Below are positions 1 to 8,236 of a stretch of 64,000 nt of DNA, in pieces. Where the stretch lies: NCBI GenBank assembly GCA_965198875.1, contig CBDAPU010000001.1, positions 1,116,001-1,180,000 of the forward strand, written 5' to 3'. Position 1 is the stretch's first letter; every line of letters begins with the position of its first letter. Under the pieces are notes generated by a model. The model had not been told where the DNA came from. It worked only from the letters and a program-made list of their open reading frames with translations, and made no database searches. The DNA is from CBDAPU01 sp965198875 (lineage in GTDB: Bacteria > Pseudomonadota > Gammaproteobacteria > Eutrophobiales > Eutrophobiaceae). The position numbers were made by a program, and so were the translations under genes.

Positions 1-580
1 GCAATACGGGCGTCCCTGCCTGTTGGCTGATCATAAACTGCCTGGCCAGCTCCTCGACCTGTTGCGCCAGCTTAAAGGCGGCGACAATATCCGCCCCTGT
101 TGCGATGACGCCATGATTGGCTAATAAACAGGCACGCCGATCCTGCAAGGCGATCAGGGCATTTTCTGATAATTGCCGTGTTCCAAAGGTCGCATAGTCA
201 GCGCAACGGATATTCTCGCCGCCGGCCATGGCGATCAGGTAATGAAAAGGCGGGATGTCCCGGCGGGTGCAGGAGAGCCCGGTCGCAAACGGGGAATGGG
301 TGTGGACGATAGCGCCGATCTCTTCCCGGTTGAGATAGATGTCCTGATGAAAACGCCATTCGCTGGATGGTTTTAAGTCACCATCCACCACCCTGCCGTG
401 CAGGTCCATGGTGACAAGGCTCTCAGGGCTTAATGTATCGTAATCCACACCTGTTGGTGTAATTAAGTATCCTTCTTTCACTCTCGCGCTGACATTGCCT
501 GCCGTGCCGACACCTAAATCATGTCGCCGTAATGAACATGCCGTTTTAATCAGGTGTTGACGTAATGTTAGATCCTGCAT
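1..580 (-). CDS. Class II aldolase/adducin-family protein (partial, C-terminus off window)
   Basis: This looks like a zinc-dependent class II aldolase of the L-fuculose-1-phosphate aldolase / MtnB group, enzymes that cleave or dehydrate small sugar phosphates in the cytoplasm. From the ATG at 580 the frame stays open for 193 codons and runs off the left edge. Visible are a glycine-rich GTAGNVSAR segment (residues 25-33), SSEW with the probable general-base Glu74, HTH with the zinc ligands His93 and His95, and ANHG with His156. These positions match FucA almost residue for residue. The substrate cannot be told from the sequence. It reads in the same direction as ychF but starts only 22 bases beyond its end, with no obvious functional link. 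Confidence 0.85.
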   Translation of the reverse strand, partial: MQDLTLRQHLIKTACSLRRHDLGVGTAGNVSARVKEGYLITPTGVDYDTLSPESLVTMDLHGRVVDGDLKPSSEWRFHQDIYLNREEIGAIVHTHSPFATGLSCTRRDIPPFHYLIAMAGGENIRCADYATFGTRQLSENALIALQDRRACLLANHGVIATGADIVAAFKLAQQVEELARQFMISQQAGTPVL

Positions 581-602
581 AGATCAAGTGTACTCAAAAG
601 CA

Positions 603-1694
603 CTACACATTAAAGCGGAACAACATCACATCACCATCGGCGAGGATGTAGTCCTTGCCCTCCAGGCGCCATTTGCCCGCATCTTTAGCGCCCTGCTCAC
701 CATTAAAATCAACAAAATCCTGATAGCCGATCACCTCCGCCCTGATAAACCCTCGCTCAAAATCCGTGTGAATGACGCCCGCCGCCTGCCTGGCGTTTGC
801 GCCTTTTCTTATCGTCCAGGCACGCACTTCCTGAGGGCCGGCGGTGAAAAAAGTCTGCAAACTCAAAAGCTCATACCCTGCCCGGATCACTCGATGTAAC
901 CCGGGTTCTTGCAAACCCAGATCCTGTAAAAACGCATCCCGCTCATGTTCCTGTAACTGCACAATTTCCGTCTCTATGGCGGCGGATATGGCAAGCAGGC
1001 GAGAGCCATCCTGTGCCGCTCTCTGGTGTAGTTGCGCCAACCACTTATTGCCGTCAATACCGGCCTCCTCCACATTGGCGATATACAAATTGGGCCTGGC
1101 CGTTAATAAATGCAGATCTTCTATGCAACCCATCTCATCCTCTTGCAGTTGCATCGCCCTCACCGGTGTGCCCCTGTCGATGTGGGCTAGTAATTTCTCT
1201 ATCAACGCTGTTTGTTTTATTGCCGCCTTATCACCACGCTTGACGGACTTCTCACTGCGCTGCAAGGCCCGCTCCAGGGTCTCCTGATCGGCCAGACACA
1301 GCTCGGTGTTGATAACATCGAGATCAGCTATGGGGTCCACCTTGCCGCTGACATGGACGATGTTGTCATCTTCAAAACAGCGAACCACCTGGGCGATGGC
1401 CTGGGTTTCACGAATATGCCCCAGAAACCGATTGCCGAGCCCTTCTCCTTTTGAGGCCCCCGCCACCAATCCGGCAATATCCACAAACTCCATATAAGCG
1501 CTCAGGGTGCGGGCCGGTTTGACGATGTCGGCGATGGCCTGCAAACGCCGATCAGGCACCGGCACCACACCCCTGTTCGGATCAATAGTGCAGAAAGGGT
1601 AGTTTTCTGCGCTGATCTTTGCATTGGTCAGCGCATTAAATAACGTCGACTTACCCACATTGGGCAGCCCCACAATAGCGCACTTAAACCCCAT
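603..1694 (-). CDS. ychF: Redox-responsive ATPase YchF (OLA1 family)
   Basis: A 363-aa P-loop ATPase of the Obg-related YchF/OLA1 family, which binds ribosomes and modulates stress responses. The Walker A segment GLPNVGKST is at residues 9-17. The usual GTPase NKxD motif is replaced by NVEE (around residue 205), the hallmark of the ATP-preferring YchF branch. A C-terminal TGS-like domain follows (FFTAGPQEVRAW to the end). Length equals the family norm. It lies 48 bases downstream of pth, the standard pth-ychF pairing of Gammaproteobacteria, and is probably cotranscribed with it. Confidence 0.97.
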   Translation of the reverse strand: MGFKCAIVGLPNVGKSTLFNALTNAKISAENYPFCTIDPNRGVVPVPDRRLQAIADIVKPARTLSAYMEFVDIAGLVAGASKGEGLGNRFLGHIRETQAIAQVVRCFEDDNIVHVSGKVDPIADLDVINTELCLADQETLERALQRSEKSVKRGDKAAIKQTALIEKLLAHIDRGTPVRAMQLQEDEMGCIEDLHLLTARPNLYIANVEEAGIDGNKWLAQLHQRAAQDGSRLLAISAAIETEIVQLQEHERDAFLQDLGLQEPGLHRVIRAGYELLSLQTFFTAGPQEVRAWTIRKGANARQAAGVIHTDFERGFIRAEVIGYQDFVDFNGEQGAKDAGKWRLEGKDYILADGDVMLFRFNV

Positions 1695-1742
1695 GTGTGT
1701 CTCTTTTAATCATCACTTTATAGGGCGCAGGTTTGCTTATCT

Positions 1743-2339
1743 TCACGCTGCAGATGATGTTTGCCTTGAGTTCAGACAGGTCATGGCCTTACCCAGCTCG
1801 CCGGCAAACAACAATGGCAATATCTCAACGCCTCTTGCTATGGATTGATTGATGAGCGCCTCATCTTCACTGCCGGGCCGGCTTAATACGTGCGATGTGA
1901 CCCTGGCTTTCTCGCCGGGATGACCAACGCCAATGCGTAGCCTCAGATAATCGCCAGCGCCGAGTTTTTCAGAAATATCGCGCAATCCGTTATGACCGCC
2001 GTGACCGCCTCTTTTTTTCAGCCTTATGGTTCCGACAGGCAGATCAATATCATCATGGACAATGAGTATTTCCTCGTTTGCAAGGCCATAATAATGCAAG
2101 ACGGCCTGCACCGCCTGACCGCTGTCATTCATAAACGTGGCGGGCATGAGCAGGCGGCAATCCACTGCCGATGTATGCATCCTGGCCAGATAGCCATGGC
2201 ATTTTCTCTCCAGAGAGAAGGGGAGTTGCTCCCGGGCGGCGAGTGTCTCTACAAACCAGAAACCCACATTATGACGGGTAGCAGAATACTGGGGGCCCGG
2301 ATTGCCGAGGCCCACAATGAGTTTTAATTGAGAGCGCAC
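1743..2339 (-). CDS. pth: Peptidyl-tRNA hydrolase
   Basis: A 198-aa Pth, which releases peptides from prematurely dissociated peptidyl-tRNAs. It has the N-terminal VGLGNPG motif (Asn13), RHNVG with catalytic His23, the HDDIDLPVG segment and the GGHGGHNGLRDI loop that contacts tRNA. The start is GTG at 2339; the only nearby ATG is in another frame. It begins 17 bases after the end of rplY, so the rplY-pth-ychF order reads as one operon. Nothing unusual is seen apart from the GTG start. Confidence 0.96.
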   Translation of the reverse strand: MRSQLKLIVGLGNPGPQYSATRHNVGFWFVETLAAREQLPFSLERKCHGYLARMHTSAVDCRLLMPATFMNDSGQAVQAVLHYYGLANEEILIVHDDIDLPVGTIRLKKRGGHGGHNGLRDISEKLGAGDYLRLRIGVGHPGEKARVTSHVLSRPGSEDEALINQSIARGVEILPLLFAGELGKAMTCLNSRQTSSAA

Positions 2340-2356
2340 CCGGGCATTTCGGAGAA

Positions 2357-3034
2357 CTATGCTTCGCCACTATCCTCAGCGGGCCCCGGCGCCGCCTCAC
2401 CCTCAGCAGATCCGTCTACGCCTTCGAGCTCTTCGGCAGCTTCTCCTTCCTCAACGACTTTGGGTATATTCACCGAGACAACCGGCCGGGAAGCATCACC
2501 ACCGTGTTGCAGGGCGTAGATCTCCACCCCCGGCGGCAGGGTGATATCCCCCAGGTGCATTGATTCGCCCACGTTCATGTTTTCAATGTCGACGTTAATA
2601 TACTCGGGCAGGCGCCTCGGCAGGCAACTGATCTCAAGCTCGGTCATGACGTGGCTGATAACGCCGCCGCCCGTTTTCACACCAATGCATTTGTCTTCAT
2701 TGATAAAATGCAACGGCACTCGCATGGTAATTTTTTGATCCTCGTCAATGCGTAGAAAATCCACATGCAACACATTTGGCTTAAACGGGTGTCGGTGCAA
2801 GTCTTTGAGGACGACTTTTTCACTTCGCCCATCTATCCTCATAGTCAGAATGCTTGAGTAAAATGACTCCCGTTCAAGCTGATGGGTGAGGTCATCATGG
2901 GAGAGTGAAATGGATTGTGCCTCTTTATTTGTGCCGTAGATAACGCCCGGGATCCTGCCGGTGCGACGCAGGCGGCGGCTCGCACCCTTGCCCGCATCCT
3001 CCCGCAGCTCGGCATTCAATTCATATTCCTGCAT
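2357..3034 (-). CDS. rplY: 50S ribosomal protein L25, Ctc form
   Basis: A 225-aa long-form L25 (TL5/Ctc). The N-terminal domain, about 93 residues, binds 5S rRNA; the beta-rich C-terminal domain is followed by a low-complexity Glu/Ala/Gly tail of about 35 residues. I chose the ATG at 3034, giving MQEYELNAELRED, because a GAGGAG Shine-Dalgarno lies 7 bases ahead of it; a GTG five codons upstream would overlap that site. It sits between prs and pth, the usual order. The 139 bases between prs and rplY hold no clear terminator. Confidence 0.95.
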   Translation of the reverse strand: MQEYELNAELREDAGKGASRRLRRTGRIPGVIYGTNKEAQSISLSHDDLTHQLERESFYSSILTMRIDGRSEKVVLKDLHRHPFKPNVLHVDFLRIDEDQKITMRVPLHFINEDKCIGVKTGGGVISHVMTELEISCLPRRLPEYINVDIENMNVGESMHLGDITLPPGVEIYALQHGGDASRPVVSVNIPKVVEEGEAAEELEGVDGSAEGEAAPGPAEDSGEA

Positions 3035-3173
3035 GTTGTTACTCCTCACCTAAGAAATGATCCAGGATAAAAAACCCCCGCCCGCGCAGGACGGATAAAC
3101 ATCACACGCCAGGAAAACGCAGATTTAAGTCAGCGGCTCCCTGGAAGGACTTAACGCTGAAACCTAAAGCCGC

Positions 3174-4127
3174 TTAATCCATGAACATCGAGCTCAAGGA
3201 CTCCCCCTCGGAGATCCGCCGAATGCTCTCCGCCAGCATGGCCGCCACACTTAGCTGGCGGATTTTATTACACTCAATGGCCCTGCCGCTTAAAGGTATG
3301 GTGTCCGTTACCACAAGCTCATCCAGCCGTGAGTCGTTAATGCTATCGAGGGCCTTGCCCGACAACACCGGATGGGTGCAATAGGCGACAACACGATGTG
3401 CGCCAAATGCTTTCAATGCACCTGCGGCACTGCATAATGTACCTGCGGTGTCGACCAGATCGTCCACAATCACACAGGTTCGATCAGCCACATCACCGAC
3501 TATGTTCATGACCTCCGCCTCATTCGGATTAGGGCGGCGCTTATCGATGATCGCCAGATCCGTATCATCCAGTCGTTTGGCAACGGCCCGCGCCCTTACC
3601 ACACCCCCCACATCGGGCGATACCACAATCTGTCGCTCATATTTATGCTTCCATATATCCCCCAACAACACCGGTGATGCATAGACGTTATCGAGGGGCA
3701 TATCAAAAAAACCCTGGATCTGATCGGCATGCAGATCGACCGTCAACACCCGGTTGATCCCGGTTACCCCGATCATATCGGCTATGACTTTTGCTGTTAT
3801 CGGCACCCTTGCCGAGCGCGGCCTTCTATCCTGTCGTGCGTAACCCATATATGGAATGACGGCGGTGATCCTCGCCGCCGAGGCCCTTCTTAACGCATCG
3901 GCGATCACCAACATCTCCATCAGGTTATCGTTGGTCGGCGCACACAGGGATTGCAAAATAAACACATCCCGACCGCGTACATTCTCGGCCACCTCCACCA
4001 TGATCTCGCCATCACTGAAACGCCCTACACTAATCTTGCCGAGCGGCAGATTTAAGTAGCCGGCAATTTCTATGGCCAATCGCTGATTGGCGTTACCAGA
4101 GAACAGCATTACATTGGCTAATGACAT
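3174..4127 (-). CDS. prs: Ribose-phosphate pyrophosphokinase (PRPP synthetase)
   Basis: A 317-aa class I PRPP synthetase, which converts ribose 5-phosphate and ATP to PRPP for nucleotide, histidine, tryptophan and NAD synthesis. It shows the N-terminal FSGNANQRLA segment, the YMGYARQDRR catalytic region, DLHADQIQGFFD and the PRPP-loop VDDLVDTAGTL. Length and motifs are standard. It follows tRNA-Gln by 21 bases and may be cotranscribed with that tRNA, as in many Gammaproteobacteria. Confidence 0.97.
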   Translation of the reverse strand: MSLANVMLFSGNANQRLAIEIAGYLNLPLGKISVGRFSDGEIMVEVAENVRGRDVFILQSLCAPTNDNLMEMLVIADALRRASAARITAVIPYMGYARQDRRPRSARVPITAKVIADMIGVTGINRVLTVDLHADQIQGFFDMPLDNVYASPVLLGDIWKHKYERQIVVSPDVGGVVRARAVAKRLDDTDLAIIDKRRPNPNEAEVMNIVGDVADRTCVIVDDLVDTAGTLCSAAGALKAFGAHRVVAYCTHPVLSGKALDSINDSRLDELVVTDTIPLSGRAIECNKIRQLSVAAMLAESIRRISEGESLSSMFMD

Positions 4128-4148
4128 GGTTTTCTCTGCCCGTTGTTG

Positions 4149-4224
4149 TGGCTGGGGCGCCAGGACTCGAACCTGGGAATGCAGGGATCAAAACCCTGTG
4201 CCTTACCAACTTGGCTACGCCCCA
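4149..4224 (-). tRNA. tRNA-Gln (anticodon TTG)
   Basis: The reverse strand folds as a complete tRNA. The acceptor stem TGGGGCG pairs with CGCCCCA, the anticodon stem CAGGG/CCCTG encloses a loop with TTG, and the T-arm contains GGTTCGAGTCC. The discriminator is G and the CCA end is encoded. It closely resembles enterobacterial tRNA-Gln and sits between ispE and prs, a conserved location. The GGCGCC near its 3' end is part of the acceptor/T-arm junction. Confidence 0.97.
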
Positions 4225-4418
4225 TTATGATCAGATCCGCCGGTCGCTCACATCCCGAGACGCCTTGAACAGGTCCCGCCAACACCGCTACACCCGTCCC
4301 TTGAGGATCGGCAACCCACTCGTCCGGTGATCTCTAACGTGCCCACCACATCAATGATTTCACATCACCTGATCGGGCGGCGCCTCCCCTTGCCACTGAC
4401 TGCTCAGCGTGCCCTGAT

Positions 4419-5258
4419 CTATTCCTCCGCTAACCGCCCTGCAAGCGGCGAGCGGTTAGATGCTTTTGCGATAAAGCCTTGCCACTTATTCGGCAATTCG
4501 GCGAGGACGGCCAGCGCCTCGTGCTGTTGTTGAAACCCGGCGAATACCGTCGCACCAGTGCCCGTCAATGTTGCCCGGGTACGCTCACCCAGCCAGTCCA
4601 AAGCCTCACCGACCTCGGGATACAGCCTGCGGACAACCGCCTCACAATCATTACGGCAATCCCCCGCCAGAAAGTCGTGTATTGTGATTGCAGGGGAATT
4701 GCGTGTCAAATCAGGGTGCTGAAATACCTCTGCTGTGGCCACAGGGCAATTCGGATAGATCAGCAAACACCATTTTTCGGGCAGGGCTATGGGCTCCAGT
4801 CTCTCGCCCACACCCCCCGCCCAGGCGGAAAAACCACGGACAAACACCGGCACATCCGCCCCCAGGGCCAGACCCAGGCCCGCCAATTCCTCGACAGACA
4901 GCCCGCAACCCCAAAGCTGGTTTAAGGCGATCAGGGTGGTGGCGGCGTCCGAGCTGCCCCCGCCCAATCCGCCCCCAAGGGGTATTCTCTTATCTATATC
5001 AATCACAGCGCCCTTGTGCTGTTTGCTTTTTGATTGCAACGCTGTCGCTGCCTTGAACACCAGATCATCCTGCGCTGATATGGATGCATCGTTGCCACTG
5101 CACTGAATATGCCTATCTTCCGTTGTGCGGATGTGTAACTCATCACACAGATCCAGAAACTGAAACACAGTCTGTAACACATGATAGCCATCCTCCCGTT
5201 GACCGGTAATATGCAAAAAATGATTTAATTTTGCCGGCGCCGGCCAGGGTTTCGCCAT
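4419..5258 (-). CDS. ispE: 4-diphosphocytidyl-2-C-methyl-D-erythritol kinase
   Basis: A 279-aa GHMP kinase of the MEP isoprenoid pathway, which phosphorylates CDP-methylerythritol. N-terminal PAPAKLNHFLHI is the substrate-binding signature, and the GHMP ATP loop GGGLGGGSSDAAT is near residue 95. I take the ATG at 5258, whose bases overlap the TGA of lolB, rather than the GTG one codon earlier; this suggests translational coupling. The C-terminal segment LTGTGATVFAGF is also typical. The 194 bases between it and tRNA-Gln hold no recognised gene. Confidence 0.96.
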   Translation of the reverse strand: MAKPWPAPAKLNHFLHITGQREDGYHVLQTVFQFLDLCDELHIRTTEDRHIQCSGNDASISAQDDLVFKAATALQSKSKQHKGAVIDIDKRIPLGGGLGGGSSDAATTLIALNQLWGCGLSVEELAGLGLALGADVPVFVRGFSAWAGGVGERLEPIALPEKWCLLIYPNCPVATAEVFQHPDLTRNSPAITIHDFLAGDCRNDCEAVVRRLYPEVGEALDWLGERTRATLTGTGATVFAGFQQQHEALAVLAELPNKWQGFIAKASNRSPLAGRLAEE

Positions 5259-5887
5259 CACTCAAACCCCCATCTTCTTATGGCGATGCGAATGCGGATC
5301 TGCTGATATTCCAAATCAAGCCGGCTCGGCATGAAACGCCCATGGGTCCTGGTATATTTTTTATAGCGGAGCCGCCAGTTGGATTGTTCAAGATAAGATA
5401 ATAAATGCCGCTCATTGAAGAGCAAGGCGCCCGTCTTCAATGAAGGCGCGGGCAGAGCCCTGATCCAGTACATCAGCGCAGATACCGGCACAGGCCACCC
5501 CAGTTGTCTTTGCAGGAGCGCCTCTGCATCCCCTTCCCGCAAGACGGTGTTGTCCGGCAGGCGCAATGCCGCCTCGTTATCATCGCCCGTCAACACCACT
5601 GTCCCCCGGCCCAACGGGGCGATAAGGCGTATGTGATATCGCCCCTTATCTTGCCGCCAGTGCAAAGAGCCCGTAGCGGCGTCATGCCCAGTCCTGACTG
5701 ATATTCTGGCGGATACATGCCATTGCTCGAGCCGCATTAACGCATCCCGGCGTCCCTCCCATTTTTGCCGCGCCGTGTTATCCTCAGAGGTCGAGAGCAG
5801 GGCGCAGGATGAGACTAAAGCTGCGATAGATAAAAAAATGAAAACAGTAGCTAGTCGGCGCTGCCGAGATATCAGGGTATTGCTCAA
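5258..5887 (-). CDS. lolB: Outer-membrane lipoprotein receptor LolB
   Basis: LolB accepts lipoproteins from LolA and inserts them into the outer membrane. I place the start at a TTG (5887), because a GAGGAGG ribosome-binding site lies 5 bases ahead of it and it yields a compact signal peptide ending in a lipobox with VSSC. This gives 209 residues, close to the E. coli length, whereas the longest open frame (to 5974) adds a non-secretory, Arg-rich extension. The hydrophobic segment TVFIFLSIAALVSS precedes the acylated Cys. It is followed directly by ispE, the conserved lolB-ispE-prs arrangement. Confidence 0.92.
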   Translation of the reverse strand: MSNTLISRQRRLATVFIFLSIAALVSSCALLSTSEDNTARQKWEGRRDALMRLEQWHVSARISVRTGHDAATGSLHWRQDKGRYHIRLIAPLGRGTVVLTGDDNEAALRLPDNTVLREGDAEALLQRQLGWPVPVSALMYWIRALPAPSLKTGALLFNERHLLSYLEQSNWRLRYKKYTRTHGRFMPSRLDLEYQQIRIRIAIRRWGFE

Positions 5888-6080
5888 GCGGCCTCCTCGC
5901 ACGGCTCTTTGCCTCATCACACATTTCAGCGGGCGGCCACCATGACGATGATGGCCTTGCCAGGGTCGCCGCATCTTTGATCACAACAACACGGCGGCCT
6001 TCACCTGAGGCAAGCTCTCCTGCCTCGTCATGAGGATTGTTCGCCGGGGCGCCTGAAAAGACCCTTTTTGTGGTTAAAAA

Positions 6081-7883
6081 CTACGGATTAAAACGTTGGA
6101 TCACATCCAGCAGGTAGGCGTCTTCCGGGGTGAGTTTCAGTGCCGCGCCCCAGATCGCCTTTGCCTCGTCCTTATCTCCTCTGACCCACAGCACTTCACC
6201 TAAATGTGCGGCAATTTCCGGGTCCGGCCTCAAACTCATGGCCTGCCTTAAATAGGCAACCGCCTCATCCAACCTGCCCAGGCGGTATAAGACCCACCCC
6301 ATGCTATCTAAAATATAGAAATCCGCGGGACTGAGTTCCAGCGCTTTTTTGATCAAATCGTAGGCCTCCTCATAACGATCAGTGGAGTCGGCCAGGGTGT
6401 AGCCCAGTGCATTTAGCGCCTGTGCATGGTTCGGTTCGTTTTTGAGGATTTCTCGCAGGTCTTTCTCAAGGATGTCCAGTCTGTCTATCTTCTCCGCCAC
6501 CATGGCCCTGGCATAGAGCAGATCAGGGTTATACCTATCTGCTAACGCCTCATCATAAACCGCCATGGCCTCTTCGTAGCGCCTTTCCTCGGTTAATAAT
6601 TCACCTTCGGCCTGCACCAGCATGATTTCCTCACGCTCACCCCGGGTGCGTATGGCATGAAGATGATCACGCGCTTGCTCGATATGGCCTTTCCTGGCTA
6701 TGAGCAATGCCAGTCTTATCTGGGCGTCGAAATAATGCTCGCCCTTGTGTACGCCCTGATACCATGCGCTTGCCCTCTCATAGTCCTTTTTCTCCTCCGC
6801 TATGCGCCCCAGGTAGTAATGGGTGGCATCGCTCTGTTGCCCGCTATTTGATAATTTTTCAAAATAAACACGGGCGTCATCCAGCCGATTATCCTGCAAG
6901 TACAACAGCCCCAGTGCATATAACACATCACTGTTGTCGGGCGCTTGTGCTGTGAGGATCTCAAATTGACGGCGCGCCTCATCGAAACGTTTAACATCAG
7001 CCAATAGCCTTGCATACGCCATACGCAGGTTCACATCATCGACTTTTCGGCCCGCCAAGGTTGCCTCCAGCCAGGTGAGCGCCTGTTTTTCCCGGCCAAG
7101 CCTTTGCAAAATGGAAACATAGCTGAGTGCGGCATTGTCATTATCCGGCGCCAACGCCAGGGTGTCTTCGAGCAATTCCCCGGCACGTTCCAGGGCGCCC
7201 AGCCTGGCCGATACGTGGGCGAACGCATACAACACATCCGCAGAGTCCCTGTGCGAGGAGATAAGCGTTTCCATCACGGCTAACACCTTGTCCTTGTCTT
7301 TTTCCCGGCCCAGCATATTGGCGATCATCCATAACTTTTGATCCATCTCGCCGCTCGAATAATCAAAGATACGTTGCAAATGCTCGACCGTCTTGCTGGT
7401 ATTGCCGGCACGTAGCTGCATGACGGCCAGGACCTGATGCGGGTCGGGGTTGCGCGGGTCGAGGGTGACCCATAATGCAGCCGCCTCTGATGCGGCGGCG
7501 TCATTACGGGCATAAACGGCAATACGCGTGGCGCGCTCGATAATTTTCAGATCGCCAGTGGAGCGGGCGAGGTCGAGATAGTTCTCCACAGACACATCCA
7601 GCAGCCCTTTTTGTCCGGCAAACTCCGCCACCAGCAACTTGTAGAGGATCTCCCCGGTCAATTCGATTTCAGGGCGGGGCGACTCAATGCGAACGCTCTC
7701 AGGTTCCCTGTTTATGGCTTCATGGGCTGATTGGGGTTCGATTTGCCCTTGAGCAACCGCCGACTTTTGTGACGGCGCACCCGTGCAGGCGGAAAACGAT
7801 AAAAAAACCACCAAACCGGTTATGTATCTGGCGGCGAGAGCGACTCGGTGTGGTTTGCGATGGTTGTGCATGGTTGTGCTCAT
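6081..7883 (-). CDS. TPR-repeat lipoprotein encoded upstream of lolB
   Basis: A 600-aa protein made almost entirely of tetratricopeptide repeats after a lipoprotein signal peptide (hydrophobic GLVVFLSFSAC, Cys about residue 33). Repeats continue to the C-terminus, where DFYILDSMGWVLYRLGRLDEA is followed by further repeat units. The same type of large TPR protein precedes lolB in Pseudomonas and relatives; its role is unproven, but an envelope scaffold is likely. Start ATG at 7883. The 193 bases before lolB hold no other gene. Confidence 0.85.
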   Translation of the reverse strand: MSTTMHNHRKPHRVALAARYITGLVVFLSFSACTGAPSQKSAVAQGQIEPQSAHEAINREPESVRIESPRPEIELTGEILYKLLVAEFAGQKGLLDVSVENYLDLARSTGDLKIIERATRIAVYARNDAAASEAAALWVTLDPRNPDPHQVLAVMQLRAGNTSKTVEHLQRIFDYSSGEMDQKLWMIANMLGREKDKDKVLAVMETLISSHRDSADVLYAFAHVSARLGALERAGELLEDTLALAPDNDNAALSYVSILQRLGREKQALTWLEATLAGRKVDDVNLRMAYARLLADVKRFDEARRQFEILTAQAPDNSDVLYALGLLYLQDNRLDDARVYFEKLSNSGQQSDATHYYLGRIAEEKKDYERASAWYQGVHKGEHYFDAQIRLALLIARKGHIEQARDHLHAIRTRGEREEIMLVQAEGELLTEERRYEEAMAVYDEALADRYNPDLLYARAMVAEKIDRLDILEKDLREILKNEPNHAQALNALGYTLADSTDRYEEAYDLIKKALELSPADFYILDSMGWVLYRLGRLDEAVAYLRQAMSLRPDPEIAAHLGEVLWVRGDKDEAKAIWGAALKLTPEDAYLLDVIQRFNP

Positions 7884-7925
7884 ATCTTAATGTGCAGTGG
7901 ACTGCTTCTGCATCCTAATGGTTCC

Positions 7926-7954
7926 TTGCCTGATATGACAACGTGAATTATACC
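7926..7954 (+). promoter_or_regulatory. Probable sigma-70 promoter reading toward hemA
   Basis: TTGCCT (7926-7931) and TATACC (7949-7954) are separated by exactly 17 bases. Transcription from here would give hemA a leader of about 275 bases that includes the small open frame at 8016. It was found by eye; other promoters may exist nearer hemA. Confidence 0.45.
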
Positions 7955-8015
7955 CAACCTTCGCATATCATTGACTGCGAGATCCTCAATATACGGCCCT
8001 GATCAGCCCAAGCCA

Positions 8016-8147
8016 ATGAAAAAATTATTCCTGTCGGTCTTCGCCTTTTCATCCGTGAATGCCAGCATATCAACAGATTATCTTAAATACCCATGCCTGT
8101 GCTTGCCCCTGGAGAGTCCAGGCGCCATACCTAAACAATGGTTTTGA
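8016..8147 (+). CDS. Possible 43-aa secreted peptide or leader ORF
   Basis: A short frame begins MKKLFLSVFAFSSVNA, which has the charged start, hydrophobic core and small-residue end of a signal peptide. A 27-residue segment with Cys27 and Cys29 follows, then TGA. No good Shine-Dalgarno is visible. It lies in the long leader upstream of hemA. It could be a chance frame or a decayed gene; the evidence is only the N-terminal pattern. Confidence 0.25.
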   Translation: MKKLFLSVFAFSSVNASISTDYLKYPCLCLPLESPGAIPKQWF

Positions 8148-8236
8148 GATTTATCTTCTGTATTCATGGGGCTTAATAGATAAAGCGTTTTAATGACCTA
8201 TTTCAACCATCCGGTGCAGACTAAAACAGGTTGTCC

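Larger units (their letters stand above)
7884..8236. other. Divergent spacer between the TPR lipoprotein gene and hemA
   Basis: This 353-base spacer separates two divergent operons. It is more AT-rich than the flanking genes. It contains a good sigma-70-like promoter on the plus strand (7926-7954) and a short open frame with a signal-peptide-like start (8016-8147). No RNA gene was recognised. Confidence 0.5.

Noticed and set aside
588..899. Open frame on the plus strand opposite ychF
   Set aside because: It is antisense to a conserved gene and has no family features.
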